Assembly: GCA_910576785.1 (NCBI GenBank)
Contig: CAJTJG010000010.1
Span: 1 to 64,000, forward strand
DNA: 64,000 nt
Direction of reading: 5' to 3'
From: an uncultured Duncaniella sp.
GTDB lineage: Bacteria > Bacteroidota > Bacteroidia > Bacteroidales > Muribaculaceae
Shown here: positions 17,535 through 25,890 of the stretch, one piece after another
Numbering within the stretch: position 1 is the first letter of the stretch
Layout of the letters: each line of letters begins with the position of its first letter
Translations under genes and position numbers: made by a program
Notes under the pieces: model-generated
Told to the model about the DNA's origin: nothing
Databases searched by the model: none
The model's input: the letters and a program-made list of their open reading frames with translations, nothing else

Positions 17535-18271
17535 ACCTCTTAACCAACGAATTTTACTTCACAGCCTCTGACGCCACACCGTGGCGTGACATGTCTCTCT
17601 CCCGCCTTGTGACATTGATCATCGACACAGCCACGTTGCATGCCAACGAGCTTGGGGTGGGTTTTGCCCGGCTCAAGGAGAACAATTCGTCGTGGGTGCT
17701 GAGCCGTCTGGCTGTCGATCTGCCGGGTGGTTTCCCCATGGTCAACCGTCCATACAGATTGCTCACATGGGTAACGAGTCTCAACAGGATGTTTTCCGAA
17801 CGTCTCTTTGAGCTTGTGGACGATACTGACGGTACTACCATAGGATGGGCCCACACCACATGGATGGCCATTGACCTCGATACCCGCAGACCGGCCGACC
17901 TGAGTGTGCTCACCGAACTCAGCGATGTGATCAACCCCCGTCCGTTCGGCGGCGAAAAACCCGGCAAGCTGATCCCTCTCAAGGGAGAGATGGAGCTGTG
18001 CCAGAACTATACGTTCCGTGTGTCGGATATCGACATAAACCGTCATGTCACCACCCGGCGGTATGTCGACATGATAACCGACCTTTGGCCTCTCGACCAC
18101 TACATGACCTCGAGAGTGGTCCGCTTCGAGATCGCCTTCAAGCATGAGGCCCGCTATGGCGACACGGCCACTACATCGGCCGTATGTGACAGCGATGGGG
18201 CCTGGCTCATGGAGACATCGGTGGACGGCACGGTGTGCAATCTCGCGAAAATACAATTTACAAATAGATAA
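17531..18271 (+). CDS. Acyl-ACP thioesterase (FatA/FatB-like)
   Basis: A 246-residue double-hotdog acyl-ACP thioesterase, expected to release fatty acids from acyl carrier protein. The first hotdog covers about residues 8-130 (MNLLTNEFYFTASDATPWRD at the start) and the second about 150-240, containing the N-x-H motif context DINRHVTTRRYVDMI. A longer frame reading upstream exists, but the ATG at 17531 overlapping the ilvN stop is the natural start. Its place between ilvN and ilvC is curious but, from memory, is shared by other Bacteroidales; a link to branched-chain acyl metabolism is inference. Confidence 0.88.
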   Translation: MNLLTNEFYFTASDATPWRDMSLSRLVTLIIDTATLHANELGVGFARLKENNSSWVLSRLAVDLPGGFPMVNRPYRLLTWVTSLNRMFSERLFELVDDTDGTTIGWAHTTWMAIDLDTRRPADLSVLTELSDVINPRPFGGEKPGKLIPLKGEMELCQNYTFRVSDIDINRHVTTRRYVDMITDLWPLDHYMTSRVVRFEIAFKHEARYGDTATTSAVCDSDGAWLMETSVDGTVCNLAKIQFTNR

Positions 18272-18300
18272 TCAACTAACAGATAAACATATATACAACT

Positions 18301-19344
18301 ATGGCTAAGCTTAATTTTGGCGGAATTGAAGAAACCGTCGTTACGCGTGAGGAATTCCCTCTGGAGAAAGCCCGCGAAGTGCTCAAGGACGAAACCATAG
18401 CCGTGATCGGCTACGGAGTTCAAGGTCCCGGTCAGGGACTTGATCTCCGCGACAATGGTTTCAACGTGATCGTTGGCCAGCGTGAGGGCAAGACCTACGA
18501 CAAGGCCGTGGCCGACGGCTGGAAACCCGGAGAGACACTCTTCTCCATCGAGGAGGCATGCAGCCGCGGCACCATCATCATGTGCCTGCTCAGCGATGCC
18601 GCAGTCATCTCCCAGTGGCCTGTCATCAAGAAGCATCTCACAGCCGGCAAGGCTCTCTATTTCAGCCATGGCTTCGCTATCAACTGGAGCGACCGTACAG
18701 GTGTGGTTCCCCCCGCTGATGTCGATGTGATCATGGTGGCCCCCAAGGGTTCCGGCACAATGCTGCGTGTGCTCTTCAAGGAGGGCAAGGGTACCAACTC
18801 ATCGTTTGCAGTATATCAGGACGCCACAGGCCGTGCGCTTGAGCGCACCCTCGCTCTCGGCATCGGTATCGGTTCGGGCTATCTCTTCGAGACTACATTC
18901 CAGCGCGAGGCTGTGAGCGACCTCACCGGCGAGCGTGGCTCTCTCATGGGTGCTATCCAGGGTCTCCTCCTGGCGCAGTATGAGGTGCTCCGCGAAAACG
19001 GCCACACCCCATCCGAGGCTTTCAACGAGACCGTCGAGGAGCTCACACAGTCGCTCATGCCCCTCTTCGCTGCCAAAGGCATGGACTGGATGTATGCCAA
19101 CTGCTCTACCACTGCCCAGCGCGGTGCCCTCGACTGGATGGGCCCGTTCCACGACGCCATCAAGCCTGTGGTGCGTGATCTCTACGAGAGCGTACGCTCC
19201 GGACGTGAGGCCCAGCGCTCCATTGACTCCAACACCCAGCCTGACTACCGCGAGAAACTCGAGGAAGAGCTCAAGGCTCTGCGTGAGAGCGAGATGTGGC
19301 GTACAGGTGCTGTAGTGCGCACACTCCGCCCCGAAAACTGCTGA
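18301..19344 (+). CDS. ilvC: Ketol-acid reductoisomerase
   Basis: IlvC (347 residues) isomerises and reduces 2-acetolactate or 2-aceto-2-hydroxybutyrate using NAD(P)H and Mg2+. The Rossmann motif is GYGVQGPGQGLDLRDNG (about residues 38-55), slightly different from the GYGSQG form of many bacteria, and the cofactor-discriminating loop reads VGQREGKTYDKA. The helical domain has DLTGERGSLMGAI with metal-binding acids. It is the last gene of the ilv operon, 29 bp after the thioesterase gene, and is followed by a strong hairpin. Confidence 0.97.
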   Translation: MAKLNFGGIEETVVTREEFPLEKAREVLKDETIAVIGYGVQGPGQGLDLRDNGFNVIVGQREGKTYDKAVADGWKPGETLFSIEEACSRGTIIMCLLSDAAVISQWPVIKKHLTAGKALYFSHGFAINWSDRTGVVPPADVDVIMVAPKGSGTMLRVLFKEGKGTNSSFAVYQDATGRALERTLALGIGIGSGYLFETTFQREAVSDLTGERGSLMGAIQGLLLAQYEVLRENGHTPSEAFNETVEELTQSLMPLFAAKGMDWMYANCSTTAQRGALDWMGPFHDAIKPVVRDLYESVRSGREAQRSIDSNTQPDYREKLEEELKALRESEMWRTGAVVRTLRPENC

Positions 19345-19366
19345 TATCTATAAAAATGAGACTATG

Positions 19367-19446
19367 TCGTAATTGACAGAAGGATACAGAAGTCCCCATA
19401 ACGCAGAACGCGTTATGGGGACTTCTGTATTTTGATACACTGCCAA
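19367..19446. repeat. Dispersed palindromic repeat, copy D, serving as bidirectional terminator
   Basis: A perfect 19-bp stem, 19386-19404 with 19410-19428, surrounds a 5-nt loop (arm CAGAAGTCCCCATAACGC). The stem sequence differs from copies A-C, but the shoulders are shared: TAATTGACAGAAGGATACAG on the left and TTTTGATACACTGCCA on the right. It lies between the convergent ilvC and HD-hydrolase genes and would stop transcription from both sides. Confidence 0.75.
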
Positions 19447-19457
19447 GACACGGATGC

Positions 19458-19994
19458 TTATCGAAATTCATCGTGGAGCTGCATGAAACGGTCGAGTGTG
19501 GCTTGAGAGATGCGTTCCATCGAGGCTATGACGCGGTCGATGGACTTTCGCTTCATGTCGCCGCTCTTTGAGTAGAATTTGTCGGCGTAGCACACAAGGC
19601 GTTCCAGCAATGTCTCCGGCACATAATCCCTGCGAGGGAGGGGAAGCGACTGTATGTCGATATCCTCAATGGTGATCCCGGCGCCGGTGTGACGTTCGGC
19701 AACACGCGCCCAGCTCTCGGGCATCCCCTCGCGTCTCAGCAGTTCGGCACCGAGTATGCCGTGGCGTATGTATGGCTCCGTGCCTGTGCACCCGATGGAG
19801 GGTGCGTCAGTCAGAAATATGCCTATGTCGTGGAGCATCGCCGCGCTCCACACATCGTCAGCCTCGAGCGGCAGATTCTTCCTTTCCGCTATTTCCATAG
19901 CCAACCCGGCCACCGCCTTGCAGTGACTGAGATAAATTACCCGCCGGGGAGTGCCCGGCGGGTAATATTTGTCAATGACTTCCTGTGCGGTCAT
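19458..19994 (-). CDS. HD-domain phosphohydrolase
   Basis: A 178-residue HD-superfamily hydrolase, probably a metal-dependent phosphohydrolase on a nucleotide-like substrate. The HD metal site is seen as His in LSHCKAVAGLA, the pair in MLHDIGIF (about residues 52-55), a further His in YIRHGILGAELL and one in AERHTGAG. It starts 7 bp after ilvE on the same strand, so co-transcription is likely. The specific substrate cannot be read from sequence; relatives are usually annotated only as HD domain proteins. Confidence 0.85.
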   Translation of the reverse strand: MTAQEVIDKYYPPGTPRRVIYLSHCKAVAGLAMEIAERKNLPLEADDVWSAAMLHDIGIFLTDAPSIGCTGTEPYIRHGILGAELLRREGMPESWARVAERHTGAGITIEDIDIQSLPLPRRDYVPETLLERLVCYADKFYSKSGDMKRKSIDRVIASMERISQATLDRFMQLHDEFR

Positions 19995-20001
19995 CGTTGT
20001 G

Positions 20002-21024
20002 TCATTCCACTATGGTGCACCATCCGTGAGTGTCGTCGATCTCGCCGAGCTGTATGCCGCGCAGAGTCTCGTAGAGTTTTGTGGTGATGGGGCCGGGGTT
20101 GCCGTCCTTCGACACGATGTACTTGCGTCCGGTGTCGAGGTCATCGATCTCGCCTACGGGCGATGCTACGGCGGCGGTTCCGATGGCGGCTGCTTCATCT
20201 ATGTGCTCAAGCTCGTCGACTGTGATGTGGCGGCGCTCCACCTTGATGCCCATGTCCTCGGCGAGCTGCATGAGGCTCTTGTTGGTGATGGAGGGGAGGA
20301 TGGACTGTGAGGCGGGGGTGATGTACACGCCATCCTTTATGGCCATGAAGTTGGCCGGTCCGCACTCATCAAGATATTTCTTCTCCTTGGGGTCGAGATA
20401 GAGCACGGCGGAGTAGCCGAGCTCGTGGGCATGCTCGCCGGCGGTGAGCGATGCGGCATAGTTGCCACCCACTTTCCAGAGGCCGGTGCCGTTGGGGGCC
20501 ACGCGGTCATACTGGCGCATGATGCAGATGTTGGTGGGGCGGAAGCCGGTCTTGAAATACGGGCCTACCGGGGTGACGAGGATCATGAACACATACTCCG
20601 TGGAGGGTTTCACACCCACCCGTGCCGATATGCCCAGCTCGAGGGGGCGTATGTAGAGCGATGCGCCCGAGCCATAGGGGGGCACGAAGCGCTCGTTGAG
20701 TTTCACTACCTTGAGCACCATCTCGCGGAACTTCTCCTCGGGCAGGGGCTCCATGAGTATACCCTTGGCCGACTCGCGGATGCGGCGGGCGTTCTCCTCG
20801 AGGCGGAACACACGGATCTTGCCGTCCTTGCCGCGGAAAGCCTTGAGACCCTCGAAGATCTCCTGGCCGTAGTGGAGACATGTCGAGGCTATATGCAGTG
20901 ATATCTCCTCGCTCTGTGACACCTCTATCTCGCCCCATTTCCCGTCACGGAAATAGCAGCGGACATTATAATCAGTTGGCATATAGCCAAATGAGAGGTT
21001 TTTCCAGTCTAATTCTTTGTCCAT
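20002..21024 (-). CDS. ilvE: Branched-chain amino acid aminotransferase
   Basis: PLP-dependent aminotransferase of 340 residues (class IV, IlvE long type) that carries out the last step of leucine, isoleucine and valine synthesis. Motifs include HYGQEIFEGLKAFRGKDGKI near residues 52-72, RLEENARRI, and the PLP-lysine region KVGGNYAASL with the following ECGPANFMAI. Length is normal. It lies on the opposite strand beyond the HD hydrolase from the ilv operon, so the pathway is nearly complete within 8 kb. Confidence 0.96.
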   Translation of the reverse strand: MDKELDWKNLSFGYMPTDYNVRCYFRDGKWGEIEVSQSEEISLHIASTCLHYGQEIFEGLKAFRGKDGKIRVFRLEENARRIRESAKGILMEPLPEEKFREMVLKVVKLNERFVPPYGSGASLYIRPLELGISARVGVKPSTEYVFMILVTPVGPYFKTGFRPTNICIMRQYDRVAPNGTGLWKVGGNYAASLTAGEHAHELGYSAVLYLDPKEKKYLDECGPANFMAIKDGVYITPASQSILPSITNKSLMQLAEDMGIKVERRHITVDELEHIDEAAAIGTAAVASPVGEIDDLDTGRKYIVSKDGNPGPITTKLYETLRGIQLGEIDDTHGWCTIVE

Positions 21025-21096
21025 CTTTACAGAATGTTGAGTAAAATTTTTGACGCAAAATTACTAAAATTTCAGATAAAGCGTTATTTTTGCCGC

Positions 21097-21774
21097 ATGA
21101 AAAAGATATATCTGTATATTTTACTGTTTTTCGCATGCGTCAGCGCATCCGCCCAGGTCAAGCCGGTCATCGCCGTGCTGGGTGATTCTTACTCCACATT
21201 CCAGGACTTTGTGGAGCCGTCCGACAACGTTGTATGGTACTTCCCCGGCCAGCAGAAGGCTACCGATGTCACCGACGTCCGCGAGACCTGGTGGCAGATC
21301 CTTGCCCGCGAGGGTGGCTACCGCATAGGCAAGAACAATTCCTATTCGGGCTCCACGGTGTGCCGCACGGGTTACCGCGAGGAGGACTATACCGACCGAG
21401 CTTTCATCACCCGTATGACCGATCTCGGCGATCCCGACATCCTGCTCATATTCGGAGCCACGAACGATTCGTGGGCCAAGGTGCCCATAGGGGAGTATGT
21501 CTATTCCAATTGGAAACCCATGCAGCTCTACAGTTTCCGTCCGGCCATGGCCAAGATGCTGTGGTGGCTCACCAACCGTTATCCCAATGTGGACATCCGC
21601 TTCATACTCAATTCGGAACTCAGCGAGCCTATCAACGAGAGTGTCCGCGAGATCTGCTCGCACTACGGAGTGCCCGTCATAGAGCTTCACGATATCGACA
21701 AGATGAGCGGACATCCCTCGGTTCTCGGCATGCGCCAGATAGCCGATCAGGTGGGCGCCGCCCTGCGTAAGTGA
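21097..21774 (+). CDS. Secreted SGNH/GDSL-type hydrolase
   Basis: A 225-residue exported hydrolase with a signal peptide (residues 1-19, ending ASAQ). Block I is VLGDSYSTF with the catalytic Ser, block III is GATNDSW, and the C-terminal GHPSVLGMRQIA carries the expected His. It probably removes an ester group, for example acetyl from a sugar, outside the cytoplasm; the substrate is unknown. I chose the ATG at 21097 because it starts the signal peptide. A -7-like TATTTTTG ends only 4 nt upstream, so the mRNA may have a very short or no leader if that box is used. Confidence 0.85.
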   Translation: MKKIYLYILLFFACVSASAQVKPVIAVLGDSYSTFQDFVEPSDNVVWYFPGQQKATDVTDVRETWWQILAREGGYRIGKNNSYSGSTVCRTGYREEDYTDRAFITRMTDLGDPDILLIFGATNDSWAKVPIGEYVYSNWKPMQLYSFRPAMAKMLWWLTNRYPNVDIRFILNSELSEPINESVREICSHYGVPVIELHDIDKMSGHPSVLGMRQIADQVGAALRK

Positions 21775-21822
21775 GTCACGGACTTAATTATTTATAAAAG
21801 TGTCAGATTTATAGGGGGAGAT

Positions 21823-21854
21823 TTTGCAAAAGTTTACGGGATTTTATAATTTTG
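21823..21854 (+). promoter_or_regulatory. Promoter of the TlpA/Omp28 cassette
   Basis: TTTG at 21823-21826 and TAATTTTG at 21847-21854 match both consensus boxes with a 20-nt spacer. The start would be near 21860, about 34 nt before the TlpA gene. Confidence 0.6.
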
Positions 21855-21893
21855 TATACTTAAACTATTCAGAAGAATAAAAACCGTATCATT

Positions 21894-22394
21894 ATGCGCA
21901 TATTCATAGCATTCATGGCCGCCATCGCACTGATGGCCGTCAGCGCGATCCCCGCGTCCGCCCAGCTCCCCTCCGTACAGGTCAAGGATCTCAGTGGCAA
22001 GACCGTTGACACCGCCACGCTGTCAAACGACGGCAATCCCTATCTCATCAGCTTCTTCGCCACATGGTGCAAGCCCTGCAAGCGCGAGCTTTCGGCCATA
22101 GCCGAGAACTATGAGGACTGGCAGGACGAGACCGGCGTGAAGATGTATATCGTATCCATCGACGAGGCCCAGAACTCGCAGAAAGTGAAACCTCTGGTCG
22201 ACGCCGAGGGTTGGCCCTACGAGGTGCTTCTCGATCCCAACGGCGACTTCTACCGTTCGCTCGGCATACAGAGTGTACCCCACATGCTCGTGCTTGACGG
22301 CAACGGCAAGATCGTTGAGTCGCACTCCGGTTATACCGATGGCTCGGAGCACGAGATCATCGAGAAGATCCGCTCGCTCAAGGCTGAGAAATAA
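21894..22394 (+). CDS. TlpA-family periplasmic thiol:disulfide oxidoreductase
   Basis: A 166-residue exported thioredoxin-fold protein. A signal peptide (about 1-23, ending PASA) precedes the AhpC/TSA-TlpA-like domain with the redox motif WCKPC near residues 57-61 (FFATWCKPCKREL) and the cis-Pro region SVPHMLVLDGNGKIVE. It is expected to reduce or shuffle disulfides in envelope proteins. It heads a four-gene cassette with a beta-barrel protein, an Omp28-type lipoprotein carrying its own CxxC, and a T9SS cargo protein with a CAGGNC pair, so a shared redox role is plausible. Confidence 0.9.
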   Translation: MRIFIAFMAAIALMAVSAIPASAQLPSVQVKDLSGKTVDTATLSNDGNPYLISFFATWCKPCKRELSAIAENYEDWQDETGVKMYIVSIDEAQNSQKVKPLVDAEGWPYEVLLDPNGDFYRSLGIQSVPHMLVLDGNGKIVESHSGYTDGSEHEIIEKIRSLKAEK

Positions 22395-22435
22395 TACGAC
22401 AACGATCACGTTTCACCCCTACCCACACAACGACG

Positions 22436-24112
22436 ATGAAGCTTTTCAAGAGTCTTCCGGCCCTCCTCCTCGCCGCCATGACCCCTGTGGCCGCAAATGC
22501 GCTCAATATAGGTGACAATGGCGTGGCTCTCCACGGCAGCGTGCAGGCCGATGTCCTGTTCCCGCAGGAGGATGATGCCATCGGCACCGGCAAGTATGAC
22601 AAGGATATCCTGTTCAATACCTATGCCGACCTCAATCTCATCAGCCGCTATGTTGATGCCGGCGCGAGACTCGAGTTCATGAAATGGCCTCTCCCCGGTT
22701 TCGAGCCTGACTTCAAGGGTTGGGGTGTGCCCAATATCTATGTCAAGGGCCGCTACAAGGGGTTTGAGCTTACCGCCGGCGACTTCTACGAGCAGTTCGG
22801 CAGCGGTTTCATACTCCGCACCTATCAGGAGCGCTCGCTGGGTATAGACAACAGCATACGTGGCGGACGCCTGAAGATCAATGCCCTCCGCGGTTTCAAC
22901 TTCACCGTGCTTGGTGGCCTGCAACGCCGCTACTGGGACTGGAAGAAGCACTCGCAGGTGTATGGCGCCGATGCAGAGGTGAACATATCCGAACTCTCCA
23001 GGAAACTTACCGACAAGGGTATCAACTGGACATTCGGTGCATCCTATGTGCTCAAGCATGAGGATGATCAGGATATCACTGTGGCCGGTACCGATTATCG
23101 TCTCAATCTTCCCAAAGCCGTCAGCGCGTTTGACCTCCGCACCAATTTCCACAAAGGCAACTTCGGTGTGATGGGCGAGTGCGCATGGAAGAGCCAGGAT
23201 CCGTCGTTTGACAACAACTACACCTACGGCAACGGTACGGCTGTCATGCTATCCGGCTCCTACTCCAAGTCGGGTCTCTCGGCCCTTCTGCAGGTGAAGA
23301 GGAGCGAGAACATGTCGTTCCGCTCGCAGCGCACCATGTCGGGGACATCGACATTCCTCAACAACATGCCTGCCTTCTCCTATCAGCACACCTATGCTCT
23401 CCCCGCCCTCTATCCCTACGCCACACAGGCGGCTCCGGGCGAGTGGGCATTTCAGGGCGCATTTGCCTACACATTCAAGCGCAAGACTCCCCTCGGTGGC
23501 CGCTACGGCACAAAGGTGAAGGTGAATCTCAGCTACATTCGCGGCCTCGACCGCAAGGCACCCACCCCGATAGTGGGTAGCAGCATAGCCGGCACCAACG
23601 GTTACTCATCGTCATTCTTCGGGATGGGCGAGGAGTATTACCACGACTTCAACATCCAGATCGAGAAGAAGCTCTCGCGCAGCTACTCACTCTCGTTCAT
23701 GTATATGAACCAGATGGTAAATGATGATGTACTCAAGATATCCGAAAGCGAGAATGCAGGTAACATAAAGACAAATGTGTTTGTCTACGAAGGCAAGTGG
23801 ACCATCGACCGCCGGTTCACATTCCGCCACGAACTCCAGTATCTCACCTCGCGTCAGGATCTCAAGGACTGGGCCTACGGACTCCTCGAGCTTTCGGTGG
23901 CTCCCTATCTGATGTTCACCGTCAGCGATATGTGGAACTGCGGCGAGACCGGCAAGCACTACTATATGGCCGGCGTGACAGGCAATTACCGCAACAACCG
24001 CCTGATGGTGTCGTACGGACGCACACGTGCGGGCTTCAACTGTTCGGGTGGCGTGTGCCGCTATGTCCCTGCATCGCGTGGCTTCCAGGTGGCCTATACC
24101 TATAACTTCTGA
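22436..24112 (+). CDS. Outer membrane protein of DUF6029-like family
   Basis: A 558-residue exported protein with a signal peptide (about residues 1-22) and a body of alternating aromatic/polar beta strands ending in aromatic Phe (AYTYNF), typical of an outer-membrane barrel. The N-terminal motif ALNIGDNGVALHGSVQADVL and the later DFYEQFGSGFILRTYQERSL resemble proteins annotated DUF6029 in Bacteroidales; this is from memory. Its exact role is unknown. It lies 41 bp after the TlpA gene and before the Omp28 gene, which suggests joint action in the envelope. Confidence 0.75.
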   Translation: MKLFKSLPALLLAAMTPVAANALNIGDNGVALHGSVQADVLFPQEDDAIGTGKYDKDILFNTYADLNLISRYVDAGARLEFMKWPLPGFEPDFKGWGVPNIYVKGRYKGFELTAGDFYEQFGSGFILRTYQERSLGIDNSIRGGRLKINALRGFNFTVLGGLQRRYWDWKKHSQVYGADAEVNISELSRKLTDKGINWTFGASYVLKHEDDQDITVAGTDYRLNLPKAVSAFDLRTNFHKGNFGVMGECAWKSQDPSFDNNYTYGNGTAVMLSGSYSKSGLSALLQVKRSENMSFRSQRTMSGTSTFLNNMPAFSYQHTYALPALYPYATQAAPGEWAFQGAFAYTFKRKTPLGGRYGTKVKVNLSYIRGLDRKAPTPIVGSSIAGTNGYSSSFFGMGEEYYHDFNIQIEKKLSRSYSLSFMYMNQMVNDDVLKISESENAGNIKTNVFVYEGKWTIDRRFTFRHELQYLTSRQDLKDWAYGLLELSVAPYLMFTVSDMWNCGETGKHYYMAGVTGNYRNNRLMVSYGRTRAGFNCSGGVCRYVPASRGFQVAYTYNF

Positions 24113-24166
24113 TACATAATCCCTAATATCTCTCCTTAACCCCCTTTTTACATTTCACAGAAATCT

Positions 24167-25003
24167 ATGAAATTCTCCCCGATCAGATATCTCCTTTTCG
24201 CACTCCCAATCCTCGGACTCACCTTCACCTCATGCGATGAGGTGAGCGAGAGCGACCGCCTCATACCCGTGGAGTCGGTGACACCTGCACGTGCCATTCT
24301 CCTCGAGGACTTCACCGGACAGACATGCCGCAACTGCCCAGATGCACATGATGTCATACATACTCTTCAGGAGCAGTATGGTGAGGCTGTGATAGCAGTC
24401 AGCATCCATGCCGGCGCATTCGGTGTGGCAGTGGGAAGCGCCGATTATGTTGGCCTGATGCAGCCCGAGGGCAACGAATATGATGCCCGTTACAACTCGC
24501 TCCAATCATGGCCCGCGGGTGTAGTGAACCGTACCGGAGGTACTCTCAATCATGACGGTTGGGCCGAGGCTGTGCGCAAAGCCATTACCGCCGAGCCTAC
24601 GGTGGCCATTGATCTTGAGGCCACACTATCGGATGACGGTAAGACCATCAATATAGCCACCACGCTGCGCCCCACAGCCAATATCTCGGGCAAGCTCCAG
24701 CTCTGGATCACAGAGGATGGCATTGTGTCCATGCAGCGCAACGGACGCAACTGGATCGCTGACTATGTGCACAATCATGTGTACCGTGCCGCTGTCAACG
24801 GCACCTGGGGCGAGGATGTCAAACTCACGTCAGGCGTTCATGCCGACTACAACCACAGCATAGCCGTGCGCGACAGCAAGGATGAAAAGTGGGACACCGC
24901 TAAACTTTCTGTCATCGCGTTTGTCTATAATGAATCGGAGGGTGTGCTTCAGGCCGCCCGCGTCTCTCTCCTTCCTGCCGGAAACGGCGGTGAGGGGGAG
25001 TGA
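24167..25003 (+). CDS. Omp28-related outer membrane lipoprotein
   Basis: A 278-residue lipoprotein (lipobox TSCDE near residue 24) of the Omp28 family known from Porphyromonas and Bacteroides. A thioredoxin-like region holds a CxxC motif (FTGQTCRNCPDAHDVI, about residues 52-65), after which come beta-rich segments. A redox role at the cell surface fits the preceding TlpA gene, but the molecular function of Omp28 is not established. It lies 54 bp after the barrel gene and 45 bp before the T9SS cargo gene. Confidence 0.85.
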   Translation: MKFSPIRYLLFALPILGLTFTSCDEVSESDRLIPVESVTPARAILLEDFTGQTCRNCPDAHDVIHTLQEQYGEAVIAVSIHAGAFGVAVGSADYVGLMQPEGNEYDARYNSLQSWPAGVVNRTGGTLNHDGWAEAVRKAITAEPTVAIDLEATLSDDGKTINIATTLRPTANISGKLQLWITEDGIVSMQRNGRNWIADYVHNHVYRAAVNGTWGEDVKLTSGVHADYNHSIAVRDSKDEKWDTAKLSVIAFVYNESEGVLQAARVSLLPAGNGGEGE

Positions 25004-25048
25004 TATTTCCCGTATGTATTTAATCAACCCAACAAACCCCAATAGCTT

Positions 25049-25732
25049 ATGAAGAAATTCTACCTTCTTCTCGCTGGACTCGCAGTGGCCGGCATGTCGC
25101 AGGCCCGCGAGCTCACATTCTGGTATGGTGACCAGAAGATCGAGCCCAACTCGACCATTCATTTCGATGAGATCTCACAGACTCCGGCCGGTACTGTGAT
25201 GGAGCCTGAGCTCTACATCTCGTCAGACATTTTCACAAACAAGGCCACTATCTCTGCTACCAGCACTTCCGGTCAGTCCATACAGATGTGTGCCGGCGGT
25301 AACTGCGAGCAGGGTGTGAGTGTGACAAAAAAGGATGTGACACTCCGCGCCAATCAGAAGCTCGACCTTGAGTTTGAGTATGTGCACAGTGGTACCGGCG
25401 AGGTTCCGACCGTGATCGTGACTTTCGAGGCCCAGGATGGTGCGTATACCTCCACCAACATCTCCTACACACTCGTGATGAACGGTGAGAACTCATCGCT
25501 TACTCTCATCGAGAACAAGAAGGCTCTCCGCTACACATCTGCCGGTCTCGAATACAATCTCGATGGCAACGGCGTGATAGCTCTCTATGACATCACCGGC
25601 CGTCAGGTGCTCAACGTGGCTGCCGAGGGTCAGGGCACAATCAACACCCACGCTCTCCGCACCGGTCTCTACATCTACTCCCTCCGCACCGACAAGGGTA
25701 ACAAGACTACCGGTAAGATCTACGTGAAGTAA
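25049..25732 (+). CDS. T9SS cargo protein with C-terminal sorting domain
   Basis: A 227-residue secreted protein with a signal peptide (residues 1-19, ending SQA) and a C-terminal type-A T9SS sorting domain: VIALYDITGRQVLN, then LRTGLYIYSLRTDKG and a basic tail ending KIYVK. The middle part is a beta-rich, immunoglobulin-like stretch with a CAGGNC Cys pair near residues 90-95. The T9SS proteins encoded in this window (PorU, PorT, PorP, GldK, GldL, GldM) could export and process it. No catalytic domain is visible. Confidence 0.85.
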   Translation: MKKFYLLLAGLAVAGMSQARELTFWYGDQKIEPNSTIHFDEISQTPAGTVMEPELYISSDIFTNKATISATSTSGQSIQMCAGGNCEQGVSVTKKDVTLRANQKLDLEFEYVHSGTGEVPTVIVTFEAQDGAYTSTNISYTLVMNGENSSLTLIENKKALRYTSAGLEYNLDGNGVIALYDITGRQVLNVAAEGQGTINTHALRTGLYIYSLRTDKGNKTTGKIYVK

Positions 25733-25750
25733 CACTCCTATATTTATTAT

Positions 25751-25882
25751 ATAGAAAGACACAGAAGGACGAAGAAAGGACAAAAGTGACAGAAAATAAT
25801 TAATTGTCATGCTGATAATTAAAATTCTGTCACTTTTGTCCTTTCTTCGTCCTTCTGTGTCTTTCTATCAATTATGACACTG
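25751..25882. repeat. Dispersed palindromic repeat, copy B (44-bp perfect arms)
   Basis: Positions 25751-25794 and 25825-25868 are exact reverse complements over 44 bp, around a 30-nt AT-rich centre with ATAATTAA. The outer right shoulder reads ATTATGACACTGC. The core GGACAAAAGTGACAGAA is shared with copy A and, with changes, copy C. It lies between two convergent genes, where it could terminate both transcripts. Confidence 0.85.
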
Positions 25883-25890
25883 CTCCCTAT

